Shown here piece after piece: positions 43,116 to 54,700 of a stretch of DNA of 64,000 bases. Each line of letters starts with the position of its first letter. Positions within the stretch are counted from its first letter, which is position 1. Below the pieces are notes generated by a model. It was given only the letters and a program-made list of their open reading frames with translations. It was not told where the DNA came from and ran no database searches. Made by a program: the position numbers and the translations under genes. The stretch is from Flavobacterium psychrophilum (GTDB lineage Bacteria; Bacteroidota; Bacteroidia; Flavobacteriales; Flavobacteriaceae), in NCBI GenBank assembly GCA_945890865.1, contig CAMDDB010000010.1, forward strand, positions 1 through 64,000. The letters run 5' to 3'.

Positions 43116-44447
43116 TTAAATAAATACTTTTAATATGTAATAAATCAAGGCGGCTAATACAGCCGATACTGGAATGGTTAAAATCCAAGCCCACAATAAT
43201 TTAACGGTTACACCCCATCGCACGGCAGAAATACGTTTAGTAACTCCTACCCCAATGATAGATCCAGTAATCGTATGTGTAGTAGATACCGGTATTTTAA
43301 AATGCTCTGTTGTAAATAAAGTTAGAGCTCCAGCAGATTCTGCTACTACACCCTCAAAAGCATTTACTTTTGTAATTTTAGAACCCATCGTTTTTACAAT
43401 TTTCCATCCCCCACTTAAGGTTCCTAAAGCGATTACAGTGTAACATGTTAATGGGATCCAGCTCGGCATAATGCCATCAATTTTTACCCCATTCTTTTCA
43501 GAAGGTAGCACTACATTTAAATCCAACCATCCTGCAGATAAATCAATATCTGGATTTGATTTTATATATACAGCAACAGCGGCAGCAATAATACCCATCA
43601 CTTTTTGAGAATCATTCCCTCCATGTCCTAAACTAAATGCCGCTGAAGATAACAACTGCATTTTCTTGAGTACTGCTTCTGCTCTTGAAGTTGATAAACT
43701 ACTAAAAAACAAATTAAATAGAGCTAAGCTATAAAAGATAATGGCTACCAAAAACCATTTAATATTATGGGGTTCCGTTATAACACTCCAAAATTCACTT
43801 TCAAATCTAGGTTTTTTGATGGCTTCATATGGGATCATCACCTCATACAAAAACCAAGAAACCAAAGCTATTAATACTAGTGTAAATAATTTTGGATAAA
43901 TATTTTTTTTAGAAGAATACATCAACCACAAAGAAATAAAATAGGAAATAATCATTCCTAAAAGGGGAGCAAAAACGATAAACAAAAGTACAATAACAAC
44001 TCCAGAAGGTAGTAACTCGCCCTCTTTTGCTGCCTTAAACCAATTTACAATTTTAAATCCAGCGTGCTCTGGATCAGTAACACTAGATAACCCATGAGCA
44101 ATGGCTGCACCTGCAAAACCACCAATAAGGGTATGTGAGGAAGACGATGGAATTCCTTTAAGCCAAGTAATAATGTTCCAAATTATTGCTGCAATAACAC
44201 CCGCTAAAATTGTAATTAAATCAATGCTACTTGTATGGGCTGTTTTGGCAACGGTATCGGCAACACCAAAACCAAATACCCAATAGGCTAAAAAATTAAA
44301 AAAAGCAGCCCAAAGAACAGCTTGAAATGGAGATAACACCTTTGTAGCAACTATAGTAGCAATAGAATTTGCCGCATCATGAAAACCATTAATATAGTCA
44401 AAAATTAATGCTAAAATTATTATTATAAGTAGTAGTGTAAAATCCAT
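43116..44447 (-). CDS. PiT-family inorganic phosphate transporter
   Basis: A 443-residue polytopic transporter that imports phosphate with H+ or Na+. The two inverted PiT signatures are YINGFHDAANSIATIVATK near the N-terminus and FSLGHGGNDSQKVMGIIAA in the middle, with SSSHTLIGGFAGAAIA and VSTTHTITGSIIGVGVTKR. It lies 19 nt downstream of the DUF47 gene. It supplies phosphate for ppk1, present elsewhere in the window. Confidence 0.95.
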   Translation of the reverse strand: MDFTLLLIIIILALIFDYINGFHDAANSIATIVATKVLSPFQAVLWAAFFNFLAYWVFGFGVADTVAKTAHTSSIDLITILAGVIAAIIWNIITWLKGIPSSSSHTLIGGFAGAAIAHGLSSVTDPEHAGFKIVNWFKAAKEGELLPSGVVIVLLFIVFAPLLGMIISYFISLWLMYSSKKNIYPKLFTLVLIALVSWFLYEVMIPYEAIKKPRFESEFWSVITEPHNIKWFLVAIIFYSLALFNLFFSSLSTSRAEAVLKKMQLLSSAAFSLGHGGNDSQKVMGIIAAAVAVYIKSNPDIDLSAGWLDLNVVLPSEKNGVKIDGIMPSWIPLTCYTVIALGTLSGGWKIVKTMGSKITKVNAFEGVVAESAGALTLFTTEHFKIPVSTTHTITGSIIGVGVTKRISAVRWGVTVKLLWAWILTIPVSAVLAALIYYILKVFI

Positions 44448-44466
44448 AATGTGTTTTATTTAACTA

Positions 44467-45108
44467 TTATGAATGTTTTACAGAAATTTGCTCCAAAATA
44501 TTAGAGACACTTTTACACTTATCTGAGGCTGTTTCAAGCGCCATTAATACCTCTTTGTATTTAATAATATTTTTGGCATCTAATTCGTTTTCAAATAAAT
44601 CGGCAACCGCTTTATCAAAAACAACATCAGCTTTACCTTCTAATTTATTAATTTGCTTACACATTTCTTTAATTGCCTTGTGATTCATCACTTTCAATTC
44701 AGAAACAGTAGCACCAATTAATTGACAAGCTTCTAAATTAATCTCTGTTAATCTACGAATCGATTTGGTAATTTTATCTACTTGGTACAAACGAATTCTA
44801 CTCGAGGCGCCCTGCATATAATCGGCAACATCATCAATCGATTTAACTAGTGAATGAATATCTTCTCGATCAAAAGGTGTAATGAAATTTTTACTTAATT
44901 CTAAATTAGTTTGATACATAATATCTTCTATAATCTCTTCTAATTCATCAATTTTATTGAAAGATGCTTCGCGTTCTCCACGTTGTGCATTGACAACTTC
45001 ATGAAGCGTTTCTGCTAATAATATTAAATTTGTTGAAGCCTGTTCAAAAAGTGGAAAGAATTTTTTATCTTTTGGTACAAAAAATTGAAATAGTTTATTT
45101 AGTGTCAT
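44467..45108 (-). CDS. DUF47-family PhoU-like partner of the phosphate transporter
   Basis: A 213-residue all-helical protein of the DUF47 (PhoU-like) family, normally encoded beside PiT transporters. Two helical repeats of the FDREDIHSLVKSIDDVADYM type are visible (about 80-100), and the second copy lies near YKEVLMALETASDKCKSVSNIL. It is presumed to regulate PiT. The gene precedes the transporter gene by 19 nt in the same operon. Confidence 0.9.
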   Translation of the reverse strand: MTLNKLFQFFVPKDKKFFPLFEQASTNLILLAETLHEVVNAQRGEREASFNKIDELEEIIEDIMYQTNLELSKNFITPFDREDIHSLVKSIDDVADYMQGASSRIRLYQVDKITKSIRRLTEINLEACQLIGATVSELKVMNHKAIKEMCKQINKLEGKADVVFDKAVADLFENELDAKNIIKYKEVLMALETASDKCKSVSNILEQISVKHS

Positions 45109-45256
45109 TAGTATATTTTTTATTTATGCAAATCTAAACTTTCAATGTTAATTAAATATTAAATATGAATTCCTTTTTTTAAATTCAGTTTATTATTAAA
45201 TAGTTTTTATTCGCATTGAATTTTGTAAATTTACACCGATCATTAAAATATCCAAA

Positions 45257-46885
45257 ATGAATATCAATTTCAATACCAACGAAGATCATAATAAATTATT
45301 GGTTTCCGATCTGCACAAACGATTTACTCAAGTCAAACAAGGTGGTGGTCAAATAAGAATTGATAAACTACATGCCGAAGGCAAAATGACCGCAAGAGAG
45401 CGTATTGATTATTTATTAGACCCAAAAGCCAAAAGTATTGAAATTGCTGCCTTTGCAGGTGATGGAATGTATGAAGAACACGGTGGCTGTCCTTCTGGAG
45501 GTGTCGTTGTTAAAATGGGGTATATTTCTGGGAAGCAATGTATAGTTGTAGCCAATGACGCTACAGTTAAAGCCGGCGCATGGTTTCCTATAACGGGCAA
45601 AAAGAATCTTCGTGCGCAAGAAATTGCTATGGAAAACCGAATTCCAATTATTTATTTAGTAGATTCAGCGGGTGTTTACTTACCCTTACAAGATGAAATT
45701 TTTCCCGACAAAGAACATTTTGGACGCATTTTTAGAAATAATGCACTCATGAGTAGCCTCGGAATTACTCAAATAGCAGCCGTTATGGGCAGTTGTGTGG
45801 CAGGTGGAGCCTATTTACCCATCATGAGTGATGAAGCCATGATCGTAGATAAAACCGGGAGCATCTTTTTAGCCGGAAGCTATTTGGTAAAAGCTGCCAT
45901 TGGAGAAACCATCGATAATGAAACACTTGGCGGTGCTACAACCCATTGCGAAATATCCGGTGTAACCGACTACAAAGCAAAAGATGATGCCGATGCCTTA
46001 AATCGTATCAAAAGTATTATGGGTAAAATTGGCACTTTTGATTCAGCAGGTTTCAACCGAATAAAAGCAGAAAAACCAGCTTTAGAGCCCAAAGATATTT
46101 ATGGAATTTTACCCAAATCAAGAGCCGATCAATATGATATGTATGAAATCATCAAACGATTAGTAGATCAATCCGAATTTGATGAATACAAAGCCGATTA
46201 TGGCAAAACCTTAATTACAGCTTATGCTCGGATTGACGGTTGGGCTGTAGGCATCGTGGCCAACCAACGTAAAATTGTAAAGACCGCCAAAGGAGAAATG
46301 CAATTTGGTGGTGCTATTTATTCGGATTCAGCAGATAAAGCCACGCGATTTATTGCCAATTGTAATCAAAAGAAAATTCCATTAGTATTCATACAAGACG
46401 TAACTGGCTTTATGGTAGGGTCAAAATCAGAACATGGTGGTATCATTAAAGATGGTGCTAAAATGGTCAATGCTATGGCCAATTCAGTGGTACCTAAATT
46501 TACCGTTATTGTAGGAAATTCCTATGGTGCAGGAAATTATGCGATGTGCGGAAAAGCCTACGATCCGCGCTTAATTTTTGCTTGGCCTAGTGCCGAATTA
46601 GCCGTAATGGGAGGCACTCAAGCTGCCAAAGTATTGGCACAAATTGAAGCTTCTTCCTTAAAAACAAAAGGAAAAGTTATTGATGAAAAAAAGGAAAAAG
46701 AACTATTTGACAAAATTAAAGCACGCTATGATGAGCAAGTTTCACCATACTATGCAGCAGCACGATTGTGGACCGATGCCATTATTGATCCATTAGAAAC
46801 AAGGAATTGGATCGCAATGGGAATAGAAGCTGCCAACCACGCTCCTATTGAAAAACGATTTAACTTGGGTGTGATTCAGGTTTAA
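45257..46885 (+). CDS. Acyl-CoA carboxylase carboxyltransferase (beta) subunit
   Basis: A 542-residue biotin-dependent carboxyltransferase of the propionyl/methylcrotonyl-CoA carboxylase group. The N-terminal half shows KLHAEGKMTARERIDYLLD and YLVDSAGVYLPLQDEIFPDK, the latter typical of methylcrotonyl-CoA carboxylase beta; the C-terminal half has FGGAIYSDSADKATRFI and VGNSYGAGNYAMCGKAYDPR. No biotin carboxylase or biotin carrier gene is adjacent, so the alpha subunit must be encoded elsewhere. The substrate (methylcrotonyl-CoA from leucine, or propionyl-CoA) is inferred. A TAAATTTA -10-like box lies 24 nt upstream. Confidence 0.88.
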   Translation: MNINFNTNEDHNKLLVSDLHKRFTQVKQGGGQIRIDKLHAEGKMTARERIDYLLDPKAKSIEIAAFAGDGMYEEHGGCPSGGVVVKMGYISGKQCIVVANDATVKAGAWFPITGKKNLRAQEIAMENRIPIIYLVDSAGVYLPLQDEIFPDKEHFGRIFRNNALMSSLGITQIAAVMGSCVAGGAYLPIMSDEAMIVDKTGSIFLAGSYLVKAAIGETIDNETLGGATTHCEISGVTDYKAKDDADALNRIKSIMGKIGTFDSAGFNRIKAEKPALEPKDIYGILPKSRADQYDMYEIIKRLVDQSEFDEYKADYGKTLITAYARIDGWAVGIVANQRKIVKTAKGEMQFGGAIYSDSADKATRFIANCNQKKIPLVFIQDVTGFMVGSKSEHGGIIKDGAKMVNAMANSVVPKFTVIVGNSYGAGNYAMCGKAYDPRLIFAWPSAELAVMGGTQAAKVLAQIEASSLKTKGKVIDEKKEKELFDKIKARYDEQVSPYYAAARLWTDAIIDPLETRNWIAMGIEAANHAPIEKRFNLGVIQV

Positions 46886-46892
46886 TTTAATA

Positions 46893-48566
46893 ATGCAAAA
46901 TAACATTTTCCAGACTTTCAAAAACAATATTTCAGGTATTCCATTGCCCGAAAAATTTACGTTCCCTTTTTATTACGAGCCTAATGAGCTAAGCACCATT
47001 GCTTCAAGTGAATTACAAGATTATCTTGAAAACCAGACTGATTTTGAACATAATTTCGGATTAAAACCCAATCAAGAAGGCTTAGTAATCGGTAAAATGT
47101 TTGGGGTTTTGGTCTGCCAAAATCGTGAAGGAGAAGTAGGTTATCTATGGGCATTTTCTGGAAAATTAGCCGGCAAAAATCACCATGTCTATTTTGTGCC
47201 CACCATTTTTGACATGTTACAAGTAGATGGTTATTTTAGAATAGAAGAAGATGTTTTGAATGCCATCAATCGGCAGATTGAAATTTTAGAAAATTCCGAG
47301 GAACTTCAAAACAAGAGAAATCAATTAGACACAACACTAAAAGAGGCAGCTGCAGATATTCAAAATCATAAAAACAACATCAAAAGACTCAAAATTGAAC
47401 GGGATGAAAAAAGAATTTCTTTTTCAAATAGAGCTTCTACTGAAATTGAAAAGCTAGAAATACTCCTTTCGGAAGAAAGCAAAAAAGAAAGTATTTTACT
47501 CAAAAAAATGTCGAAATACTGGAATTTTCAACTAGAAAATGCGCAAAAAGAATTGGATGAAATCGTTGCAGAAATTCAACTTCTAAAAGAAAAGCGCCGA
47601 ATAAAATCGAGCGCATTACAACAAAAGTTATTTGCTGAATATTCCTTTTTAAATGTTTTAGGCAAAAGAAAAAGTTTGGGCGAAATCTTTGACAATAATC
47701 CTCCGGCAGGTGCTGGAGAATGCGCTGCTCCAAAATTATTAAATTATGCATTCGAACACCAATTAAAACCAATTGCCATGGCCGAATTTTGGTGGGGACA
47801 ATCGCCAAAATCAGAAATCAGAAAACACAAACAATTTTATCCGGCCTGTAAAAGTAAATGTGAGCCCATTTTAATGACACACATGCTAAAAGGATTACAC
47901 ATTGAAGCGAATCCATTTGAAGATAACCCTACTGGAAAAGAAATAGAAGTGGTATATGAAGATGAAGTGCTTTTAGTGATTAACAAACCCGCCGAATTTT
48001 TATCGGTTCCAGGAAAAAAAATCACCGATTCTGTTTATCAAAGAATAAAAGAGAAATATCCAGAAGCTACTGGTCCACTAGTAGTGCATCGCTTAGATAT
48101 GTCTACTTCTGGGTTGATGTTGATTGCAAAAGATGAAGCTACCTATGTTAAGTTACAAAGTCAGTTTATTAAAAGAACAATTAGTAAACGTTATGTGGCG
48201 CTATTAGACGGTGTATTGCACGATAATGAAGGTAGCATCGATTTACCATTACGAGTAGATCTTGAAGATCGACCCCGTCAATTGGTGTGTTACGATCATG
48301 GTAAACCGGCTCAAACTAAATGGAAAAAAATTAAAATTATAAATAACCAAACCTTGGTATACTTCTACCCTATAACGGGAAGAACACATCAATTGAGGGT
48401 GCATGCATCGCATGAATTGGGATTGAAAACGCCTATAATTGGAGACGATTTATACGGTACAAAATCTAATCGATTGCATTTACATGCCGAACAACTCATT
48501 TTTATTCATCCTATATCCAACAAAAAAATTTGTTTTCATTGCGAAGCTGAATTTTATTCTATTTAA
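46893..48566 (+). CDS. RluA-family pseudouridine synthase with long N-terminal extension
   Basis: A 557-residue protein. The C-terminal 200 residues are the RluA catalytic domain, with the catalytic Asp in VVHRLDMSTSGLMLIAKD and KRYVALLDG, RTHQLRVHASHELG near the end. The N-terminal about 350 residues are not RluA: a small domain, then about 110 residues of coiled coil (RQIEILENSEELQNK through about 240), then a Cys-containing segment with GECAAPKLLNYA and CKSKCEPIL. Similar long forms are found in several Bacteroidota. The target uridine (rRNA or tRNA) is unknown. It starts 7 nt after the carboxylase gene. Confidence 0.85.
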   Translation: MQNNIFQTFKNNISGIPLPEKFTFPFYYEPNELSTIASSELQDYLENQTDFEHNFGLKPNQEGLVIGKMFGVLVCQNREGEVGYLWAFSGKLAGKNHHVYFVPTIFDMLQVDGYFRIEEDVLNAINRQIEILENSEELQNKRNQLDTTLKEAAADIQNHKNNIKRLKIERDEKRISFSNRASTEIEKLEILLSEESKKESILLKKMSKYWNFQLENAQKELDEIVAEIQLLKEKRRIKSSALQQKLFAEYSFLNVLGKRKSLGEIFDNNPPAGAGECAAPKLLNYAFEHQLKPIAMAEFWWGQSPKSEIRKHKQFYPACKSKCEPILMTHMLKGLHIEANPFEDNPTGKEIEVVYEDEVLLVINKPAEFLSVPGKKITDSVYQRIKEKYPEATGPLVVHRLDMSTSGLMLIAKDEATYVKLQSQFIKRTISKRYVALLDGVLHDNEGSIDLPLRVDLEDRPRQLVCYDHGKPAQTKWKKIKIINNQTLVYFYPITGRTHQLRVHASHELGLKTPIIGDDLYGTKSNRLHLHAEQLIFIHPISNKKICFHCEAEFYSI

Positions 48567-48570
48567 TTTA

Positions 48571-48599
48571 AAAAAAACCTGAAAATTTATTTTCAGGTT
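48571..48599 (-). terminator. Terminator facing the kinase-like gene
   Basis: Stem AACCTGAAAAT/ATTTTCAGGTT with a short loop; on the minus strand it is followed by a T-run, so it most likely ends the kinase-like gene. It may also help end the pseudouridine synthase gene. Confidence 0.65.
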
Positions 48600-48605
48600 G
48601 TTGCT

Positions 48606-49457
48606 TTATTTGTTTAAAATATGATAGGCAATGAGTCCGTCAATAGGTCGGCGCAATACATTTCCTATAGAGATGCCTTTTTTAGCTAATACTTCTGTAA
48701 GTTCTTCTTTCAAATAAAAAGCAATTGAACCTACAAAATGAACCGGAACATCTTTACAATTCTCAAATTGTTCCACATAATTTTCAACAAAATCTTCCAT
48801 TTCCATTTGGATGTATTTTTTGCAAAAATCGGTGTCTTTGTGTTTTATCAAAAATTTAGCAAAAGTTGCCAAATAAGCATTTGGATTGGGTTCTTTATAT
48901 AAATTATGTTTAATATAATCGGGATCAACATTGTATTCTTCTTCAAATTCTAACGCTAACTCTTTAGGCATTTTATTAAAGTAATACCCTCTCAATAAAT
49001 GGCGACCAAATCGATTACCTGAACAATCATCCATAGCAATATAACCAAGAGATTGCACTTTTTGGTGTAATATTTTTCCATCAAAGTAACTACAATTTGA
49101 TCCTGTACCAAGAATACATACGATTGCTTCTTCATCTTTTGGTGTAGTAGCATATACTGCAGCAAAGGTATCTTCATGAACAACAACAGTAGCATTTTTA
49201 AAATAATTCTCAAATACTTCTGTTAAAAAAATTTTCATTCTATCGGTTCCGCAACCGGCACCATAAAAAAACAAATGAGTGGCTTTATCTTTATTGTGTG
49301 AAATATCAAATTTATCATTTAAGCGATGAATGATTTCTTTTTTATTTAATACTTCAGGGTTTAATCCTAATGATTGGGTTGTAAATAAAACTTTACCGTT
49401 ATCATCAATAGCAATCCAATCAGCTTTTGTAGATCCACTGTCAACTAATAATTTCAT
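48606..49457 (-). CDS. N-acetylglucosamine-kinase-like BadF/BadG ATPase
   Basis: A 283-residue ASKHA protein of the BadF/BadG/BcrA/BcrD group. The N-terminal phosphate loop reads LLVDSGSTKADWIAID, the second is CILGTGSNCSYFDGK, and the adenosine loop follows near VHFVGSIAFYLKEEL. In Flavobacteria it is annotated as N-acetylglucosamine kinase, phosphorylating GlcNAc salvaged from peptidoglycan or chitin; the substrate is inferred. It is followed on the same strand by nothing within 39 nt of the terminator. It sits downstream of gapA. Confidence 0.78.
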   Translation of the reverse strand: MKLLVDSGSTKADWIAIDDNGKVLFTTQSLGLNPEVLNKKEIIHRLNDKFDISHNKDKATHLFFYGAGCGTDRMKIFLTEVFENYFKNATVVVHEDTFAAVYATTPKDEEAIVCILGTGSNCSYFDGKILHQKVQSLGYIAMDDCSGNRFGRHLLRGYYFNKMPKELALEFEEEYNVDPDYIKHNLYKEPNPNAYLATFAKFLIKHKDTDFCKKYIQMEMEDFVENYVEQFENCKDVPVHFVGSIAFYLKEELTEVLAKKGISIGNVLRRPIDGLIAYHILNK

Positions 49458-49483
49458 AATTTTGAATATAGAGGTGCATATTT

Positions 49484-49524
49484 AAAAGAACACAACGAAG
49501 TAAAACGTTCAATTATGTTCTTTT
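49484..49524 (-). terminator. Weak candidate terminator of gapA
   Basis: AAAAGAACA and TGTTCTTTT form a 9-bp stem with a 23-nt loop, between gapA and the kinase-like gene. The long loop makes it weak. Confidence 0.3.
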
Positions 49525-49536
49525 TAAAAAATACTA

Positions 49537-50553
<1,017 letters not shown>

Positions 50554-50636
50554 TTATGCTTTAAGAAATACTCTTAAAACCAATAATTAATACAGTGATT
50601 TAAATTTAATTTGCTGAACCCAATAAGAGTTCTGAT

Positions 50637-51623
50637 TTATGTAGTCATGATATCTGAAACGCGAAGCAGTTCTTTGTCAATTTCTGAGCTACCTTTAATT
50701 GCTTGTTCTAAAGGTGTAAGTGCTACTTTATCATTTAGCATTCCTACCATATAATTGGATTTACCTTCAAGGATAGACTCTACAGCTTTTACACCAAATC
50801 TACTCGCCAAAACACGATCATAGCAAGAAGGAGATCCTCCTCGTTGCATATGTCCTAATACCGAAACGCGAATATCATATTCTGGGAAATTTTCTTCGAT
50901 ATAATCTTTTAATTCAAAAACATTTTTACCAATTTTATCTCCTTCTGCTATTACTACTATACTTGAAGATTTACCTGATGCTTTGCTACGACGTAATGAT
51001 TCGATTAATCGCTCTAAACCAAGGTCTTCCTCTGGAATTAATATTTCTTCAGCTCCAGCTCCTATACCTGCATTCAATGCAATATGACCCGCATCTCTGC
51101 CCATTACTTCTACTAAGAAAAGACGGTTGTGAGAACTCGCTGTATCGCGAATCTTATCAATACAATCTACAACAGTATTTAAAGCAGTGTCATATCCTAA
51201 GGTATGACTCGTGCCATATATATCATTGTCAATAGTGCCTGGAATTCCCATAACTGGAAATCCATATTCTCTATTGAAAACTTCTGCGCCAGTGAAACTT
51301 CCGTCACCTCCAATTACAACTATGGCATCAACTCCCGCAGCCACTAAATTTGCATGTGCTTTTTGACGGCCTTCAACAGTCATAAATTCTTTGGATCGTG
51401 CAGATTTTAAAATGGTTCCACCTTTATTGATGATATTGTTTACTGAACGAGGACCCATTTCTTCGAAATCACCTTCAATCATGCCTTGGTACCCTCTGTA
51501 GATTCCAACACATTCAATATTGTGATATGCACAAGTTCTAACAACTGAACGAATAGCAGCGTTCATCCCAGGGGAATCTCCACCTGAAGTTAAAACACCT
51601 ATTTTTCTAATCTTTGTCGTCAT
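50637..51623 (-). CDS. pfkA: 6-phosphofructokinase
   Basis: ATP-dependent phosphofructokinase, phosphorylating fructose 6-phosphate. The 328-residue protein has the ATP-binding LTSGGDSPGMNAAIRSVVR and GGDGSFTGAEVF, the catalytic Asp in GIPGTIDNDIYGT, the substrate-binding EVMGRDAGHIAL and the LGHMQRGGSPSCYDR segment. Length is normal for the allosteric bacterial form. It lies upstream of gapA on the same strand. Confidence 0.97.
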   Translation of the reverse strand: MTTKIRKIGVLTSGGDSPGMNAAIRSVVRTCAYHNIECVGIYRGYQGMIEGDFEEMGPRSVNNIINKGGTILKSARSKEFMTVEGRQKAHANLVAAGVDAIVVIGGDGSFTGAEVFNREYGFPVMGIPGTIDNDIYGTSHTLGYDTALNTVVDCIDKIRDTASSHNRLFLVEVMGRDAGHIALNAGIGAGAEEILIPEEDLGLERLIESLRRSKASGKSSSIVVIAEGDKIGKNVFELKDYIEENFPEYDIRVSVLGHMQRGGSPSCYDRVLASRFGVKAVESILEGKSNYMVGMLNDKVALTPLEQAIKGSSEIDKELLRVSDIMTT

Positions 51624-51758
51624 TAATTTATATTTGTTTATGTAAAATTAATAAAGGAAATTATATAACCATCTTTATTTTGCTAACTATTTAATTTTAA
51701 TGGAAAATTCAAACGTTTTCGTTGATAACTTTTGTTTTTTTGCTAAAAAAATGAAGAA

Positions 51759-54700
51759 TTATTCGATTTCGGGTACTTTACTTTTAATTTCTTTAGGACT
51801 TTCCAATTTCTTCTCTTTTCGGTTATTTATGTAATCTAAAAATTCGGATGGAATATCCTCAGAATCTGGAACATCGCTATTAGAATTTGTTGCCGTTTTG
51901 ACTGCCTTCTTATTTGTAAAAATTTTGCGAATCATTTCCTTAAAGGTATTAAACTCTACATTGTAAGTGAGTCCTAAACCTTGAGTGTATCCAATACCTT
52001 CGCCAATGTAGTTAATATTATTTTCTCTATTGAATACTTGAGCTGTAAGCGATCCGTCTTCGTTCAACTGCATTTGTATTTCTACATTTCCAACAATTAC
52101 CGATTCGCTAACTCCTCCTACAGGCACCCCTACTTTTCCATTGATCGAAATTCTATCATTAATTCGGGTACTTACTGTAACACCTACCCTATCAGAAATC
52201 TCAGATAATCGATTCCCTTGAGAATAATCAAAACCCAATTGCAATTTACTTTCATCGTCGGCAAACAAACCATTAATGAGAGATCCTGCGCGTTCAAATA
52301 GTGGCCCATATGCTGCATTTCCTGCAGTTTCTGCGGTAACAAAAGAACCCGTAGACAATAACGCAAAAGCCTGAGTTTGTCGGGTATCTTTATCTTGTAA
52401 TTTGTACTCTATTTCGCTTTTTAAAACCGATGGTACCGTTGGAAAATTAATATTGAAATCGGGTTGTGGGTTACTAAGGTTTCCGTTTAATAATATAGAA
52501 ACATGAGTATCAACTTTTTTATTTAAGGAGGCGCTTTCTAATAACACCGCGGGATTTGCAGTAGTTTTATAAGTAGCTTCTAAATCCAAAACAGCATTCA
52601 TAGGATCACCATCCCATCGTATGGTACCTCCTTTTTCTACATTGAATTTTTTATCTATTAAACCTCCATATTTAAAATTATACTGTCCTTCTTGCACGAT
52701 GAAATCGCCATTCATTTGAAATTTACCCAACGTATTGATTTCCATAAACATAGATCCTACACCCCTACCTTTCATAGCATGACCTGATTGTTTATCTAAA
52801 ATAATTTCAATTTCTGCATCCTGATCAATGTCAAAACGCAAAGCTAATTCAATGCCTTGGTATTTATTTTTTTCAATCACTTTACCCATTTTGATCTTTT
52901 GGAGTTCTTCTTTTGACAGAAACTTAATAAAGGAATTATCACCTATATCTTCGCTGTCACTCACTGGAATTTTAATAGTAGTTCCTTTTTCAGACTCACC
53001 AGAAACTTCGATATTTAGTGCATTTACAGATCCTGTAATACTTGCATTTCCTTTCATAAAGGCAGTACCATAATAAAAAGCACCTTCCGTATCGGGTGTA
53101 TCTAAAGCTAAAATATTATTAGAGTTTAAATGCAAATCCAATTGCCAGTCGTCTAAAGCTTTATGACGTATTGATCCGTTTAACAATCCTTTTGTTTTGT
53201 ATTTTGTATCTGTCACTTCAATTTTTCGCAGACTAAATTGGTGTTCCGTAATATCTATAATCGCATTTTTTTCAAAAGCATAATCAACATTCAAATACGG
53301 AACTCGCATTCCGGCATCATTTAAATACAATCGTCCATCAATTTCTGGTTGCGATAGAGAACCTGCAATTGAAGATCTTCCTGTGGCTGTTCCTCGTACA
53401 TTGGATAGTACAGAGCCAAGAAGTGGCCCAAATGGGGCTAAATCAAAATTTTTAAATCCCGCATCAATTGCCAAACTCGATTGCTGCCCAACAAAATTGA
53501 CATCACCGGTTAAAAAGAATTGCTCGTCACCATTTTTAGTCAATGAAGAATTGACTTGAAACTGATTGAATGTATCATTGCCCTCAATATCAAAATTCAA
53601 ATCACCCAATACTATGTTGTTGATTTGTAAACTATCAATCGTAACATTAGACTGTGGGTCGATACTGAACTTGTCTTGTTTGTATTTCACATTACCATTG
53701 ATTTTTCCATTAAATGAAAGATTTTCTATAGTAGGCGTCACTTTTTTCAAATCAACTTCATTGAACGTCAATTGAAAATCTTTATAGGTGGAATCACGCA
53801 TGGTACCTATAAAGTCAATTTTTTGATCGTTATGAGAAAGAGAAATTTTTTGAAAATCAAAGTTGTTCAAAAATTTATCGAAAATAATTTTATTATCATT
53901 TGTTTCTTGTTCATTGATAAACCAAATGTAATCTTTAAACTTAATTTCAGATTTTTTAAATCCTACTACCGACTGTTTTTCTTGATTAATCGTATGATAT
54001 AAATTAATATCAAAATTATCCCGACTTTGAGTTCCGCCTTTAAACTCAGTTCGCACAAATAATGTATCATTTAATGTTACATTAATCAAATTAAAATCGG
54101 CAATTTTATAATTCTTATTTTCAATTGTATCTACCGAAATAAAGGTATTGTAAATCGGATTTTTATTATCGATATCGATTTTTACATTTTGGATTTTATT
54201 CTCATAAGCTACTATAGAGGGCGAAATAAAATCCAATTCGAATTTACCCGCATCTGCATAGATTTGTCCTTTAAAACTGGTATTTTCAGAAATAGAAACT
54301 TCTGGAATAAATACTTCAACTATTTTATCATAAATCTTAAAATCAAAAGATAAAAATTGATTTTTGGCTAATTTATTAGGCGAATAATTGGCATACAAAC
54401 TACCTAACGCATTTTCAATAATTTTTCGAACTTCTTTAATCTTATATTTTCCAATAACTTGACCGCTTATGATATCGGGCGAATTCATAGCTATTGTACG
54501 TACTTTATCGGCATCAAACGAAGAAGATATTTCAAAATCTTCAAAATAGTAAGAATTCTTGCTATTTTGATAGGAAACATCATGAATTGAAAGCGCACCG
54601 GTTAAATCATCTAAAGTTCCACCAGCCGCTTTAAAATTAATTTTCCCTTTAAATATAGAGATTGTGTCATTTTTGTAAAAGTTGAGAACATGTAAATCAG

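Noticed and set aside
50560..50578. Attenuator in the gapA leader
   Set aside because: The TTTAAGA/TCTTAAA stem is only 7 bp of A/T with a single G-C pair, too weak to support.
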